DNA of 64,000 nucleotides from Allomyces arbusculus (taxonomy: Eukaryota > Blastocladiomycota > Blastocladiomycetes > Blastocladiales > Blastocladiaceae): the NCBI GenBank assembly GCA_027604705.1, contig JADHYV010000001.1:930001-994000 (forward strand). Direction: 5' to 3'. The first letter of the stretch is position 1; each line of letters starts with the position of its first letter. The position numbers were made by a program, and so were the translations under genes. Shown here piece by piece: positions 23,205 through 33,689 of the stretch. Below the pieces are notes generated by a model that was not told the origin of the DNA, searched no databases, and was given only the letters and a program-made list of their open reading frames with translations.

Positions 23205-24576
23205 ATGGCCACACTCTTCACCATGTCGTCGATATCGAGTGAATCGACTCTGAGCCATATTGCTGGGCTCGCGACAAGCGTGCCGTCCTTGATGACGCAT
23301 GTTTCGGGTGCGGTTTGATGATTGACTGTGATGCCGCTTTCCACGAGCGCAACATCGCTCACACATCGCATGTTCGTCGTGCCCAGTCCTGAACGCCGTC
23401 TTCTGCGGATACAAGGGTCTGCCGCTGCAAAAGGCCGTGATTACCTTCACCATTGCCGGCATGCTCGTCGATGTGGGCATTTTCTTTGCCATGACGCAGT
23501 GGCTGCTCGACCCGGCCTGGTCGCTGTGGGGCCCCGTCACGGTCGGCCTCAACATTGTCAAGCGCCTCTATTCGATGCTGCCGACGCACCTCGTTTTCTT
23601 GCGGTTTACGGCGATCGTGAGGTCGTTCCGCCGCGCACGCAAGCGTGCCGTCATGTACACGGGCATTTACGCGTTTTTGGGCGTGTTGACGGTCTGCTCG
23701 CACTTGGCCGCCTATGTGCCAGCCGATTGGGTCTCGTCCAAGGCGCACGAGTCATTCATCTACCGCTACGTCTACCGCGTGCTCAATATCGTGTGCGTGT
23801 TGTATTACTCGGGGCTCGCGATCTACACGGACTTGAAGTTTATTTCGCTGTCTAAGTCGAACCCGCATATGCAGCGGCGGTTTGGTATGTTTGCTGGCGC
23901 GACAACGGAATTGGATGCTCAGGCTGACACGACTTCTCTTTCCCAACGGATAGCGACGATCCGCCAATTCTACCCGAGCGAAATCTACGTTGGCTACGAG
24001 TTTCTGATGCTCATTATTGTTCTGTCGACGCTCATTCTCGGCATCTTTGACGAATCGGTCTCGTCCGCGCCCTACAACGAGCAGTTCCTGCTCGCCTTGA
24101 TCTCGCTCAACGCGTCCTACTCGGTCAAGGCGGCCGCCATCCTGCCGGGCGACTCGTCGCTGTCCGACACCGACGAGGCGACGGGCGGCATCTCGCAGTC
24201 CAAGACGGGCATGGGCATGTCGCAATTCCACTCGGAGATCGGGATCCCCATGTCCCAGACGGGTTCGCAGATCCAGGCGCCGCAGCGCGCCGTGCACCAC
24301 CAGCCGCCCGGGTCCGGATTGACCGTCAACACGTCGTCGAATATGACGGGGTCGACTGCGACCATGTCGGGTGCGGGTTACTCGTCGCCTGCGACACCGC
24401 ACGGGCTCGCCGCGCCGTTTTCGCCGGCGCAGTACGCGCCGCCGTCGCCGTACGCGGCGAACAATGGGCCAAGGACAGTGGGCGCGAATCCTAATGTCGT
24501 CGATTACAGCCGTGGCGGAAATGGTGGCGACAAGTCGGCGCTGGCGTTGGTCGAGATGCGGCCCGCGCAGAAGTGA
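23205..24576 (+). CDS. Seven-helix membrane protein, paralogue A (unknown family)
   Basis: Three exons, 23205-23307, 23389-2 = 23387-23884 and 23954-24576, give about 407 residues. The exon joins are fixed by alignment to the neighbouring paralogue (THVSVLNAVF; QRRFATIRQF). Hydrophobic helices lie at roughly residues 15-38, 48-71, 77-103, 115-139, 150-175, 198-216 and 226-248, a seven-helix count. A Ser/Gly/Pro-rich C-tail of about 140 residues follows, presumably cytoplasmic. Family signatures shared with paralogue B are WSLWGPVTVGL-x-IVKRLYS and SAPYNEQFLLALI-x2-NA. The layout (short N-terminus, seven helices, long phosphorylatable tail) resembles a GPCR, but no DRY or NPxxY motif is visible, so the function is open. 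The second intron (69 nt) is in frame and stop-free. Confidence 0.78.
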
Positions 24577-26005
24577 GTTGCAGGGTGGAGAAGGTCGCGG
24601 GTGCAGTCTGCTGTACGGAATGCCGGTCCGTGGCTGCCTTGCGGCGGCGGCGCGGTACTTATTGGAGAGGGCGTCAAGTGTCCAACGGGCGTTTTTTGGG
24701 CGTGCTGTATTTTTTGTCTTTGTCACCCTCCCGTTTGGAGCTTGCATGCAAAAACGAAATAGACGGGTCTTTTCATTTACTTCGGCTCTGGACAACCGGC
24801 TCGTCGGCAGAATCAAATGGGCATGCACAAGGCGTTTGATGGGGGATGACCGGGAAACGTGTTTTTGACAGGCGCGTTTGTGGAACAGGCCAGCCTCACG
24901 ACGTTCAGTTTTGCCCTGGCTTGGGCTTGCTTCAACTTGCGCAACGGAAAGCATCATTCTGGCCCGACACCACCAGCGTCCCATCAAAACGTGCATCAAC
25001 CACCAACCAACGACGACTGGTTGCAAATTCACGCCGCCACGATCAAGGACCTCGCAGCAATAGCCTCGGGCCTTGCACGGATGGTTCCGGCTCGACCCTT
25101 TTTCGCGCCCACCATTTTTGGAAACGTTTGCTCGATGGGCGTGCGCATGCTGGCGCAGTCGGTGGGGCAATGGCACCACCAACCCACGAGCAACTGCACG
25201 GTGACGGCATCCATGGCGTGTGCTTCAGGGCCAAGGATTGACGCGCCGGCAACATGGATCATACTCGTCCGTGAGCTGGTCTTGTGCATTCATCCTCATG
25301 CGACAAGGCGTGCTCGATACGGCACTCAACAAACATGGGACAAGGCACGACGCGACGCGATCGGCAAGAAGCAGATCACAGACGCACACATGCCAGAAGG
25401 CGCGAGGGCACGCATCTCCACGCGCAACAGCCGATGCAATGGTGCCAAGCGGAAACCGGCTGGGATCACAGCGCCGCCGGGGCCTAGTCGGCACCATTCC
25501 ATAACACGCCAACCCGTCCCCCATGGGCGCCTGTTATGTACTCTTCTCGCGTCTTCGGCACGCTCAAGGCATCTATGCTCGTCGACACGACGTGGTGTGC
25601 GGCGGTCACTCACTCCAGCAGGTTTGATGTCGCGCGTCACAGCGCCCTACGACATCGCTCCTCTCGTTTCATTCATTTCTCGGACTAAACTGTACCGGCT
25701 CGGGTCCAACGGCGCGCAGCTCGTACACCTGGTGTCGTCAAGTAGCACGCGCGCCCCGTCATTTGTGCAACCAAACGCTGTCTGAGCTTGTGTTGAGTGA
25801 GTGCCCCGGCGCTCTGTTCTCGACCTCCCCCACCCTCGTCCTCATCTCGGGCTTCTGCCCTCGGCTCCGCCGACACGGACCTGTCACTTGCTCTCGTACC
25901 GATCCTGCGGGCTCCACGACGCGTTCCGACGCCGGCCAGCCTGCTCTCTTTGCAACGCATTGCCGAACCGACGCGCACCCACCCTGATTCAAGGATATCC
26001 CGATA
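24577..26005. other. Intergenic region between the two 7TM paralogues
   Basis: This is 1.43 kb separating two head-to-tail paralogues. A 308-codon plus-strand open frame exists, but it has no ATG at its start and no recognisable domain. The region probably holds the terminator of A and the promoter of B. Confidence 0.5.
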
Positions 26006-27278
26006 ATGGTCGAGCCCGAGTTGCTGATTAGCCGGATTCTGAGTCTGTCGACGGCGTTGCCAAGTTTGCTCGTCAACATTGGCACTTTCAACTGTGTATG
26101 GCAGCGGTACAGCGGTCGGTCGTTGCAGACGGCGGTTTTGATCAGCACAGCTATCGCCATGGTCGTCGACTGCCTGATTCTGTTTGCCGTGTCGAACTGG
26201 TTCGTGGACCCAACCTGGTCGTTGTGGGGACCGGTAACTGTCGGCTTGTGCATTGTCAAGGTACTTGAACAATGGCTGCACCGCCTTGTTACACCAGTAT
26301 GCATTTCACTTGATCCGAGACTGACCACAAGTCGTGACACGGTGGACAATAATCTAGCGCCTCTACTCGGTCGTGCCTGTGCACATGAACTTTCTCCGGT
26401 GCACGGCCATCAGCACGATGCGCGCCAAATCCTGGAAACACCACGCGTGGTCCTACACGGTCTTTTACACGGTCTTGTGCGTGCTCGCGTCGGCGCTGCA
26501 CGTCTGGGCCTATTCGGCGGGCGGATGGGTGAGCCGCAAGGCGTGGTACGAGCCGAGCTACAAGTTTTACCGTGCCGCCGACGTGGCTGCCATCGTCAGC
26601 TACGCGTCGATTGCGCTCTACACAGACGCAATGTACCTGTCCATTTCGCGCAACAATCCACACATTTCGCAGCGCTACGTGACCATCAAGCAGTTCCACA
26701 ACCACGGCATCACGACCATGCAGGAAGTCATCATGCTGCTCGTCGTACTCGTGCCGCTGTTTCTCGGGATCTTCAACCCGCTCATCGCGTCGGCGCCGTA
26801 TAATGAGCAGTTCTTGCTTGCGCTGATTGCGCAGAACGCGATTTACTCAGTCAAGGCCATGGCCGTGCTCTCGGGCGACGAATTGTCCGACCCGACGACC
26901 ACGACGCCCATCACGTCCAAGTTCCCGATGGCCAGCGTCGTGGCCGCGGGGAACACGAAACCAGCATGGCCAAGCGCCGGCGCCGTGCCGTCGACGAACG
27001 CGGGATCGCGCAGTGTCCAGTTTGCAGCACCGCCGGCCGTCGCGCGCGCCGGGATGGGTGCCGGGTCGTATTCGGAGACAGGGTCCAAGGCAGCCGCTGT
27101 GACAAGTTTGTCGGAGCCCGTGCCGAACGCGTACTACCGGCAGCAGGCGAGCGCGACGCACTCGGCGACAGTCGAGCCAGAATACAACGCGCCGGGATGG
27201 AGGACGCCGGGTGATTGGAAGTCACCTGATATCGAGTCGGGCTGTGCACCACCACGCAAGGCGTCGACACGGTATTGA
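26006..27278 (+). CDS. Seven-helix membrane protein, paralogue B (unknown family)
   Basis: Two exons, 26006-26260 and 26358-27278, give about 391 residues. The 97-nt intron has donor GTACTT and acceptor CTAG, phase 0. It starts MVEPELLISRILSLS. Hydrophobic helices fall at about 9-32, 40-64, 68-95, 106-130, 143-165, 188-207 and 217-239, matching paralogue A helix by helix. The shared signatures are DPTWSLWGPVTVGL, IVKRLYS, RNNPHISQRY and SAPYNEQFLLALI. The 150-residue tail is rich in Ser, Thr and Pro. Only one intron remains: paralogue A has extra introns after helix 1 and before helix 6, while B has its intron after WGPVTVGLCIVK where A has none, so the copies are not recent. I cannot name the family. 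A sensory or transport role in the plasma membrane is possible but not shown. Confidence 0.78.
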
Positions 27279-27436
27279 TCTTATCGCCTTTTTGATCATC
27301 TGTTGGTCGTGTCGTTTTTGTGTGCCCGCCCGCCCGTTTCCGCGGACCAAAAGGGAAAAACTGTAAATTAGACACGAATACCTAATCCTTATGCTACGAG
27401 CGTCATAAAACAAAAGCATAATCCCACTCTTCACTC

Positions 27437-30400
27437 TCAAATCTTGGCCTTGAGCAACCCCGCAATCTTGGCGAGCGCGTTCCCATCCCCCAGTGCCTTG
27501 CGCGCTTCGGCGTCCAACTCGCTGCGCAGCTTCATGTGCGTGCCGCTCACTTGATCGAGCAAGAAGCTCACCTCTTCGGCCATATCCTCGAGCCGGCCCG
27601 ACTGACCGAGCTCGTCGTTGCCAAAATGCCCACCATCGGTCGCGCACGTTGAGACCAGATCGCGCGCCGCCGAGCGGTCCGTGCGTGCAAGGATATGTCG
27701 CCACATGCCAACAAACTTGGCGACTTGCCACGCAGGCGTGCGCTGGTCGCGCAGCCCGGACGTGACGAAGAGTGCTGGAAGCACAGCAGTCGGAGCCGCG
27801 TCGTTGCCGCAGAGGCGCCGCAGTTGCTCGTAAGGCGAGTAGTCGGTGATCAGATTGAAGACGGCGGCAGATTGCTCCGGGTTGCCCCTAGCGATGAGAA
27901 AGAATTGAATGAATCAGCCGAACGGTTGGGTGGAGAAGGTCAGAAACTGCGTCGCCTACCATTCCAAGAATTCGGTCTGGGTGAGCGGCAGCGACTTATC
28001 GAGCATGCTCGTCAGGACGTCGACAAACGGCGAGTGCAAGACGATTGCGCGGAATAGGTCCGGGCGATACAAAGCGGCAGTCGCTAGAAGAAGTGCAAAT
28101 GGGTCGTAAGCCAGCTGTTTCTCGCCGATTTGACTCAAAGAGGGGCACGCACCGATCGTCATGCCTCCTGCTGACGTGCCCGTCGCCGTTAACAGGTCGG
28201 GTTGCGAAAAGCCCTGCTGGCACAGGAACTCGGCCACATCGATCACGTCGTGAAACGTATTTTTCTTGACGAGCAGCTTGCCGTCGGTGTGCCACTGTCG
28301 ACCCAGCTCAGACCCGCCACTAGAAGTACGACATAATTGTCAGTCTCGAACGCCATTCTCAGACTTGGCAGGCAACGCTTGCGTACCGGACGTGCGCAAT
28401 GGCCACAATCCACCCACGCTTGAGCAACGAGAGTGTGTCGAGCCGCAGCATCGGCTCCATGCAAATGCCGTATGCGCCGTACGCCCGCAGATTCACCGGA
28501 TTACTAAACCGAGCATGAAGGAACAATCAGCCATTGTCCGACCTTCACGTTCTGGGGTCGTCGAGTTGAATCTCCGCGCAACATACCAGCCGTCGAGGGA
28601 CATTCCCTTCTTATGCAACAAAGTGACGGGAATCCGGGCCATCTCGTCGCGTGACGTGACCCAAACCCGAGTAATATCATACTCGCTCGCGTCGAAATCT
28701 GCAGAACACGAAACACAGTAAATGGTTTGCGATTTCAGTCAGATAGGCAGGCGAGCACGACGCACCCTTTACGGGCAACGGCTGGATCTGGCGCGGAATC
28801 AACCGGCGCTTCTTCATGTCGTAGTCGAAAATGGATGAGTGCGCGTACGGGTGCTGGAACGTCATACGCACCGACGACACGTGGTAGTCCTGCAGATTAT
28901 GGCAGTATCCAAGTCGTCAATCGTGGTACAGCGCTTTCCGCCAGGCACAACGGAGAAAAGGCGCACCATGTTGATACCTGGCTGTACCGTCGTTCCGGGC
29001 GGCAGCGGCACATCGTGCACAGCGCCGGCCGTCTCGCCCTGCACGTCGCGCACCTGGACGGCACTCGCGCCGCCGCGCTTGACATACATGACAATGTGGT
29101 CGGCAAAGAGGTCGACGTCCTCGATCTTGTCGCCGGGCAGCGGGACCTGCTCGTCACGCCAGTATGGTTTGCTCGGGGTCTTCGTAGGCGCCGTGACAAG
29201 TTTGAAATCTTGTGCACCATCGGCGTTGGTGAGAATGTAGAATTGAGACTATTGAGGGCAAGATTAGTGTTGTTTGGTCGAGGCCAGGACCAAATGACGG
29301 TGAGCGAGCGCCCAAACGTACTGTGTGATGGTCAACGTAGTATTGAACTCCGTCTTCACGCGCTTGGATCAGACGCGGCGGGTCAAGCGGCGTTTGCGTG
29401 TCAATGACGAGCACCTCGGACGACTCCAACGTGTTGCAGTTGATGGTAACAAACCGCTGGCGAAAGTAGAGCAGTACGTGAGTCCAAGCGCCAAGCCAAC
29501 GCGTCAGCACAACTCCAAACGCACCTTGTCCTTGGTCTTGCTCACGTCAATAAACGCCACCGGGTCCACATGCACCGTCGTATGCTTCTCCACCGGCTCG
29601 CGCCACTTGCCGACCACGGCCCTTTCCGGCCGCAACTGGTCGTTGCACACCGTGTAGGCAATCGTCTCGTCATCGACCCACTCGAAACTGAACGCGCGCA
29701 CGTTCTCCACCTGCGCCGGCGGGTCCTTGGACCCAATTTCGTGCACGCAGAGCGTACCCCACTCGTTGCCCGTAGCCTCGGCGACGTATGCGATAAATTG
29801 GTGGTTTGGGCTCAATCCAACCTTTTTGAGCGTGCCGGGAATGCGCGACGCGTCGAGCACGAGTTCGCGCGGTTCCTTGGAGAACTGGCGACGGCGATAG
29901 TGCACGGGACCGCGCGGCGTCGTCTCGGACCAGTACTCCCAACCGTCGGCCACATCGGGAACGGGGCGGGGCGCAGACTCGACGCGCAGAAAGTCGTTCA
30001 TTTCCTGGAGTAGCGGCGGCGGTCAGAGGAGAAGTGCAAGGCGTCACGGATGGTTGAGAGGAGGAAGCACTCACCTTGAACAGAGACTTGGTCAGACTGC
30101 GCGTGCGCTTGAAATACGCATCGGCGTGCCTGAACGAGCAAACGGAGCGGCATCAGTCCCAACGATGCATCGAAGCAGCGTGCAGCATGAAGTAGAATGG
30201 AACTTGGATGCGCACTTGTTCTCCTCGTCAATATACTGGAACAAGGTCTAAGCAAATCAAATCCCGTGCCAGTAATGAGTGGTCGTGCCCAAACGTTGTG
30301 ATAATGCAGAACGATGGGTACTACCTGTTGGTCCGTTCTCAAATGCTGCAACGGGTCGTCCCACTTTTGGCCCCACATGTCCACCGTATTCCCGGTGCGC

Positions 30401-30637
30401 ATCACTGGTGGTTTCGGTGTTCTGCCATTCCCGGAGCGCGTCAGCCGGCATCAAGTCGCAATGCAGGCGCCGTGCAATTTCATACTTGAGCGAGCGAGAC
30501 CCTGGCATCGACAGGAACGTGCGCGATCCTGTGATTCCCGTCACAATAGCTGGCCTTGCGTTGCTGTTGATCATGGTGCGGCCGACAATGACTGTTGCTC
30601 GCGCGAAATGGGCGCTTCCCGAGTAAAACGAGGCCAT
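27437..30637 (-). CDS. OPB: Oligopeptidase B-like serine peptidase (family S9A)
   Basis: Twelve exons on the minus strand give about 798 residues: 30486-30637, 30325-30421, 30216-30247, 30075-30129, 29525-30004, 29322-29456, 28967-29248, 28766-28889, 28587-28698, 28387-28503, 27960-28319 and 27437-27887. The introns are 64-86 nt and every join keeps frame. The N-terminal half is the beta-propeller (SPNHQFIAYVAEATGNE; YYVDHHT; YILTNADG). The peptidase domain carries the nucleophile in GTSAGGM (about Ser578), Asp near 696 (SGLRDQRTP) and His near 736 (DGGHFG). [28 protein letters not shown] is typical of oligopeptidase B, which cuts short peptides after Arg or Lys. About 50 extra N-terminal residues, basic and Ser-rich, look like a possible mitochondrial presequence. 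Confidence 0.92.
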
Positions 30638-31281
30638 AATGCCGCCGGGATGCTGATGTTGCAGTTATTGCAGCAAGACGTGTGCTGTCCAGCAATCAAG
30701 CTGGGCCCTGAGGATGTAATGATCGTAACAGCAATGGCGACTTGCAGACGGATGCAGAAACGACAAGGCGAGAGACGCGCACACAACGATCAACATCGAT
30801 CAGCGCGCCAGGAACCTAACCTGACTTGTTGGTGAATGGTGACTTGGTTACCGGTTGCCTTCGACACCTTCGGCAAACCGTTGACGACGATTCTAGCCTT
30901 CTCGGCAGTCTCCACCACCTTCAAGGTAATATCGTCGAGAATGTGCATTTCACAAGTCGATTTCACGCTCTAACTTGCTGCAAGATGGCCAAAAAGCCCG
31001 CCAGAACCATTCTCCACCGCGACCTGACCCGCCAACCGTGCCCCTGAGCCAGTCGCGGCGTTATTTGGAGTGAACAAGTAGGATTTTGTCACCAACCATT
31101 TCACTCCACAGGGGGTCCGGTCCTTGATCGCCGACAGCGCAAACAGAATATAATCTCACACGTGGAATGCAACGCCGTTCGTTCAGATCACCCACCAGCA
31201 CCGCGCCCGCCGTTCGCTCGTTTCGCGTTGTGATCGCTCCTTCATCCGCCCCGCGATCGTGCACCAAACCAGCGTAACACC
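30638..31281. other. Divergent promoter region of OPB and the BLCAP-like gene
   Basis: This is 640 bp with no supported coding region. A TATA-like site lies near 31149 on the BLCAP side. The sequence is less GC-rich than the flanking genes. Confidence 0.5.
31149..31154 (+). promoter_or_regulatory. TATA-like element upstream of the BLCAP-like gene
   Basis: TATAAT within GAATATAATC lies about 130 bp before the start codon of the BLCAP-like gene, a reasonable distance for a TATA box with a short leader. Confidence 0.35.
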
Positions 31282-31737
31282 ATGTACTGTCTGCAAGCAC
31301 TCATCCCGCTCGTCTTCCTGCCGACCCCGGCCGCAAGCCCACTTCTCGTAGTTGCGCTCGTTGCGTCCGTGTATCTGACGCACCGCCCATGCATCTACTG
31401 CGGTGTCCTCTTTGCCGCGTTGCTGTGGTCGACGTGCGCGTGGTCCGAGTCGGGCGCGTGCTGGATTCCCGGATTCTCGACGGGCGTCGACACGCCAACA
31501 ACAACCGCGTCGCTTCTCATGCCCGCCGAACCGACCGCATGGCCGGGCGTGCGCGAGACGATTCTCTCGTGGCTCGCGCCCGTCTTGACGCGCGACGGGT
31601 ATGTCGCGTGGAACAGGGCATGGATGACGCCGTCGCCCGAGCGCGCGCTGTTGCATTTCTGGCCCGATGCGGGGTTGACGTCCGCGGCGAGCATGCCGGT
31701 TGATGTGGCCGAGGTGGCGGCCGCTGTGTCTGCGTAA
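31282..31737 (+). CDS. BLCAP: BLCAP-family membrane protein with a C-terminal extension
   Basis: A single exon of 151 residues. The first 60 residues match the BLCAP (bladder cancer-associated protein) family from memory. The start MYCLQALIPLVFLPTP parallels animal MYCLQ-x-LLPVLLIPKP. A membrane segment follows, then RPCIYCGVLFAALL (animal KPCTICALVFLAAL) and a second hydrophobic run ending in Trp and Cys. Two membrane helices are expected, at about 5-30 and 36-52, with the CxxC pair between them. Animal BLCAP is about 87 residues; here about 90 extra C-terminal residues, rich in Ala, Pro and Trp, follow with no known domain. BLCAP is a small membrane protein linked to growth control whose exact function is unclear. 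The gene is intronless and its start codon follows an ACACC context. Confidence 0.75.
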   Translation: MYCLQALIPLVFLPTPAASPLLVVALVASVYLTHRPCIYCGVLFAALLWSTCAWSESGACWIPGFSTGVDTPTTTASLLMPAEPTAWPGVRETILSWLAPVLTRDGYVAWNRAWMTPSPERALLHFWPDAGLTSAASMPVDVAEVAAAVSA

Positions 31738-32011
31738 TGGGTATCGTTTTGGCTTCCTGATAATCTCATGGCCGTGGTGCGCTGTCAAAGCATGCTTCCA
31801 CGTTCAACCACTCACACGCTCAAGAGCATCAGCGGAAATCTGTGTATTTGTGGTCATAGTCCTCCCGGCAACACGTCAGGACGGCAAACGACAACTAACA
31901 ACAAGCGAGAGCAACGAAATCAACCGAAAACGAGCAATTGCAAACGCGAAACGACAGGCAACGCTCGACGAGTCCGATCGTCAGCCGACCCGCATCCGAC
32001 CACACTGCTCC

Positions 32012-33689
32012 TTACTCGGTGTGTGCCGGCGCCTCGGCCGGAGCCTCGTGGTGCTCCTCGACCTGCTTGTGCTCCTCGGCGGGCGCCGCGTGCTCCTCAG
32101 TCTTCGGGGCCTCGCCCTCAGCGTGCGCGTGCTCGGTAGGGGCATGCTCGGCGGGAGCCGCATCGGCCGGTGCAGCTTCCGCATGGGCGTGCTCCACGGG
32201 AGCATGCTCGGCCGGCGCGGCGTCCCCAGCGGCCTCCGGGGCCGGAGTGGCAGCGACTTCGGAGAGCGTCTCGTGCGCGGCATGCTCGTCGGCTTTGGGA
32301 GCGTCCTCGTGCTTCGGCTCCTCTTGGTGGTGCGCTTCCTCGGTTTTGGGAGCGTCCTCGTGCTTCGGCTCCTCGTGATGGTGCGCTTCCTCACCCTTGG
32401 GCGCCTCCTCGTGCTTGACCTCCTCGTGGTGCGCCTCCTCGTGCTTGGGAGCGTCCTCGTGCTTGTGCTCCTCGGCATGGTGCGTCTCCTCGGTCTTGGG
32501 GGCCTCGGCCGCATGCTCGGCATGCGCCGCGGGCGTCTCCTCGGCGGGCTTGGCCTCCTCTTGGTGCGTCTCGGCCGGTGCGGCAGCCGGTGCGGGTTCC
32601 TCGTGCTTGTGCTCCTCGGCGGGCGCGTGGTGCTCCTCGTGCTTGTGCTCCTCGGCGTCGGCAGGCGCCGGGACCACCGCATGCTCCTCGTGCTTGACCT
32701 CGGCGGCCGCGTGCTCCTCGTGCTTGACGGCCGGCTCCGGCTCCGGAATCGCGCGCTCTACCGGTGCCGGCTCCTCGTGCTTGGCTGCCGCGGGCTCCGG
32801 GATCGACGGCGGCGCGTTCCCCGCGGGCGTCGGCGGCACGTCGTGCGCAGCAGCGCCGTCGTCGTCGGGCTTGGGCGCGTTCGCATCGCCCGCGTGGGCG
32901 GTGCCCGCAATCAAGGCCGCGTTCCACGCCTGGCACTCGTCAAACTTGGCCTTGAACCGGTTGGCGAGCGGCGCCGTCGGGAACCGCACGGCCAGCATTT
33001 CTGTCTTGATGGTCTCGTCCGAGTAGTCGCCCTTGGCCGTCCACACCCACGACCGGTCGGAACCGACGTTTGGCTGCAGTTTCATGTCTTCGGTGACTAG
33101 AAACAGGGGTCGAGGTGGGTCGGTGTGAGACATGTCGGTTACAACAACGTTCTCCGAGCGCGAGGTTCGCGCAAAAAACGAGCGTCCGTACCCAGGTGGT
33201 TGGCACAGACCGTGTGCGTCTTGTCGCGGCGCATCAGGACGCGCACTTTGCCCGTCGTCTTGTTGAGCATGAGCCGCATTTCGCCATGGCCGCGCTCCTT
33301 CCACTCAATGTTGGTCTTGTCGAACGAGAAGAGCTTGCCGCGCCTGCCAAGGCGGGTGGATGCGCGTCAGCAAACGCGCGAAGAAAGATCGTGGGAGCGG
33401 CCAAAGTGAACGTACTGCTTGAAGAGCTGCACCTCGTCGGCCTCCTGCGCCTTGAGCTCAATGAGCGCGTCCGAGTCCTAGATGCGGGGTAGTGTCGGGC
33501 GGATCAGATCAGATTCGGTCGCTTGTGGGCAGCGCACGCGCGGTGCGAATGCTGGTCGACGATGTCGCGAGCATCGCAATGGCAGCTGCATGCGGGTCCG
33601 TGATCCCGTGTCGCGCGCGCGGCAGTCGCAGCATCCACTCGAGGGCGCGCGCGTACGGGGTTGGCCGTGATCCGTACGTGGGCAGACAT
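32012..33689 (-). CDS. RANBP1: Ran-binding protein 1 with long Glu/His/Ala/Pro tail
   Basis: Four inferred exons on the minus strand, 33678-33689, 33416-33477, 33192-33343 and 32012-33096, give about 436 residues. A complete RanBP1 domain fills residues about 15-140 ([70 protein letters not shown]). It binds Ran-GTP and assists RanGAP and karyopherin release near the nuclear pore. The remaining roughly 290 residues are a low-complexity tail of Glu, His, Ala, Pro and Lys built from units such as [20 protein letters not shown] and APAEHAP. Usual RanBP1 proteins have about 200 residues, so this tail is exceptional. Exon 1 is uncertain: MSAH followed by GTACGG is one choice, and a second GTACGC donor 21 nt further would add seven residues. 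Confidence 0.9.
32030..32800 (-). repeat. Degenerate coding repeats in the RanBP1 tail
   Basis: The DNA is built from imperfect units coding for EEHKHEE, KHEDAPK(T/A)EEAHH and APAEHAP. On the plus strand this appears as repeated GCGTCCTCGTGCTT and TCCTCGTGCTTG words. Units are imperfect and of mixed length, suggesting repeated slippage and drift. Confidence 0.75.

Noticed and set aside
23752-25182. 476-codon minus-strand frame across 7TM paralogue A
   Set aside because: Arg-rich antisense shadow of the membrane-protein gene.
24859-25785. 308-codon plus-strand frame between the 7TM paralogues
   Set aside because: Starts at GTG, has no hydrophobic or conserved pattern, and sits where promoter sequence is expected.
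31700-33100. 466-codon Leu/Gly-rich open frame on the plus strand opposite RanBP1
   Set aside because: It is the antisense of the KHEE/APAEH repeat tail, so the Leu/Val repeats are a by-product of the sense repeats.
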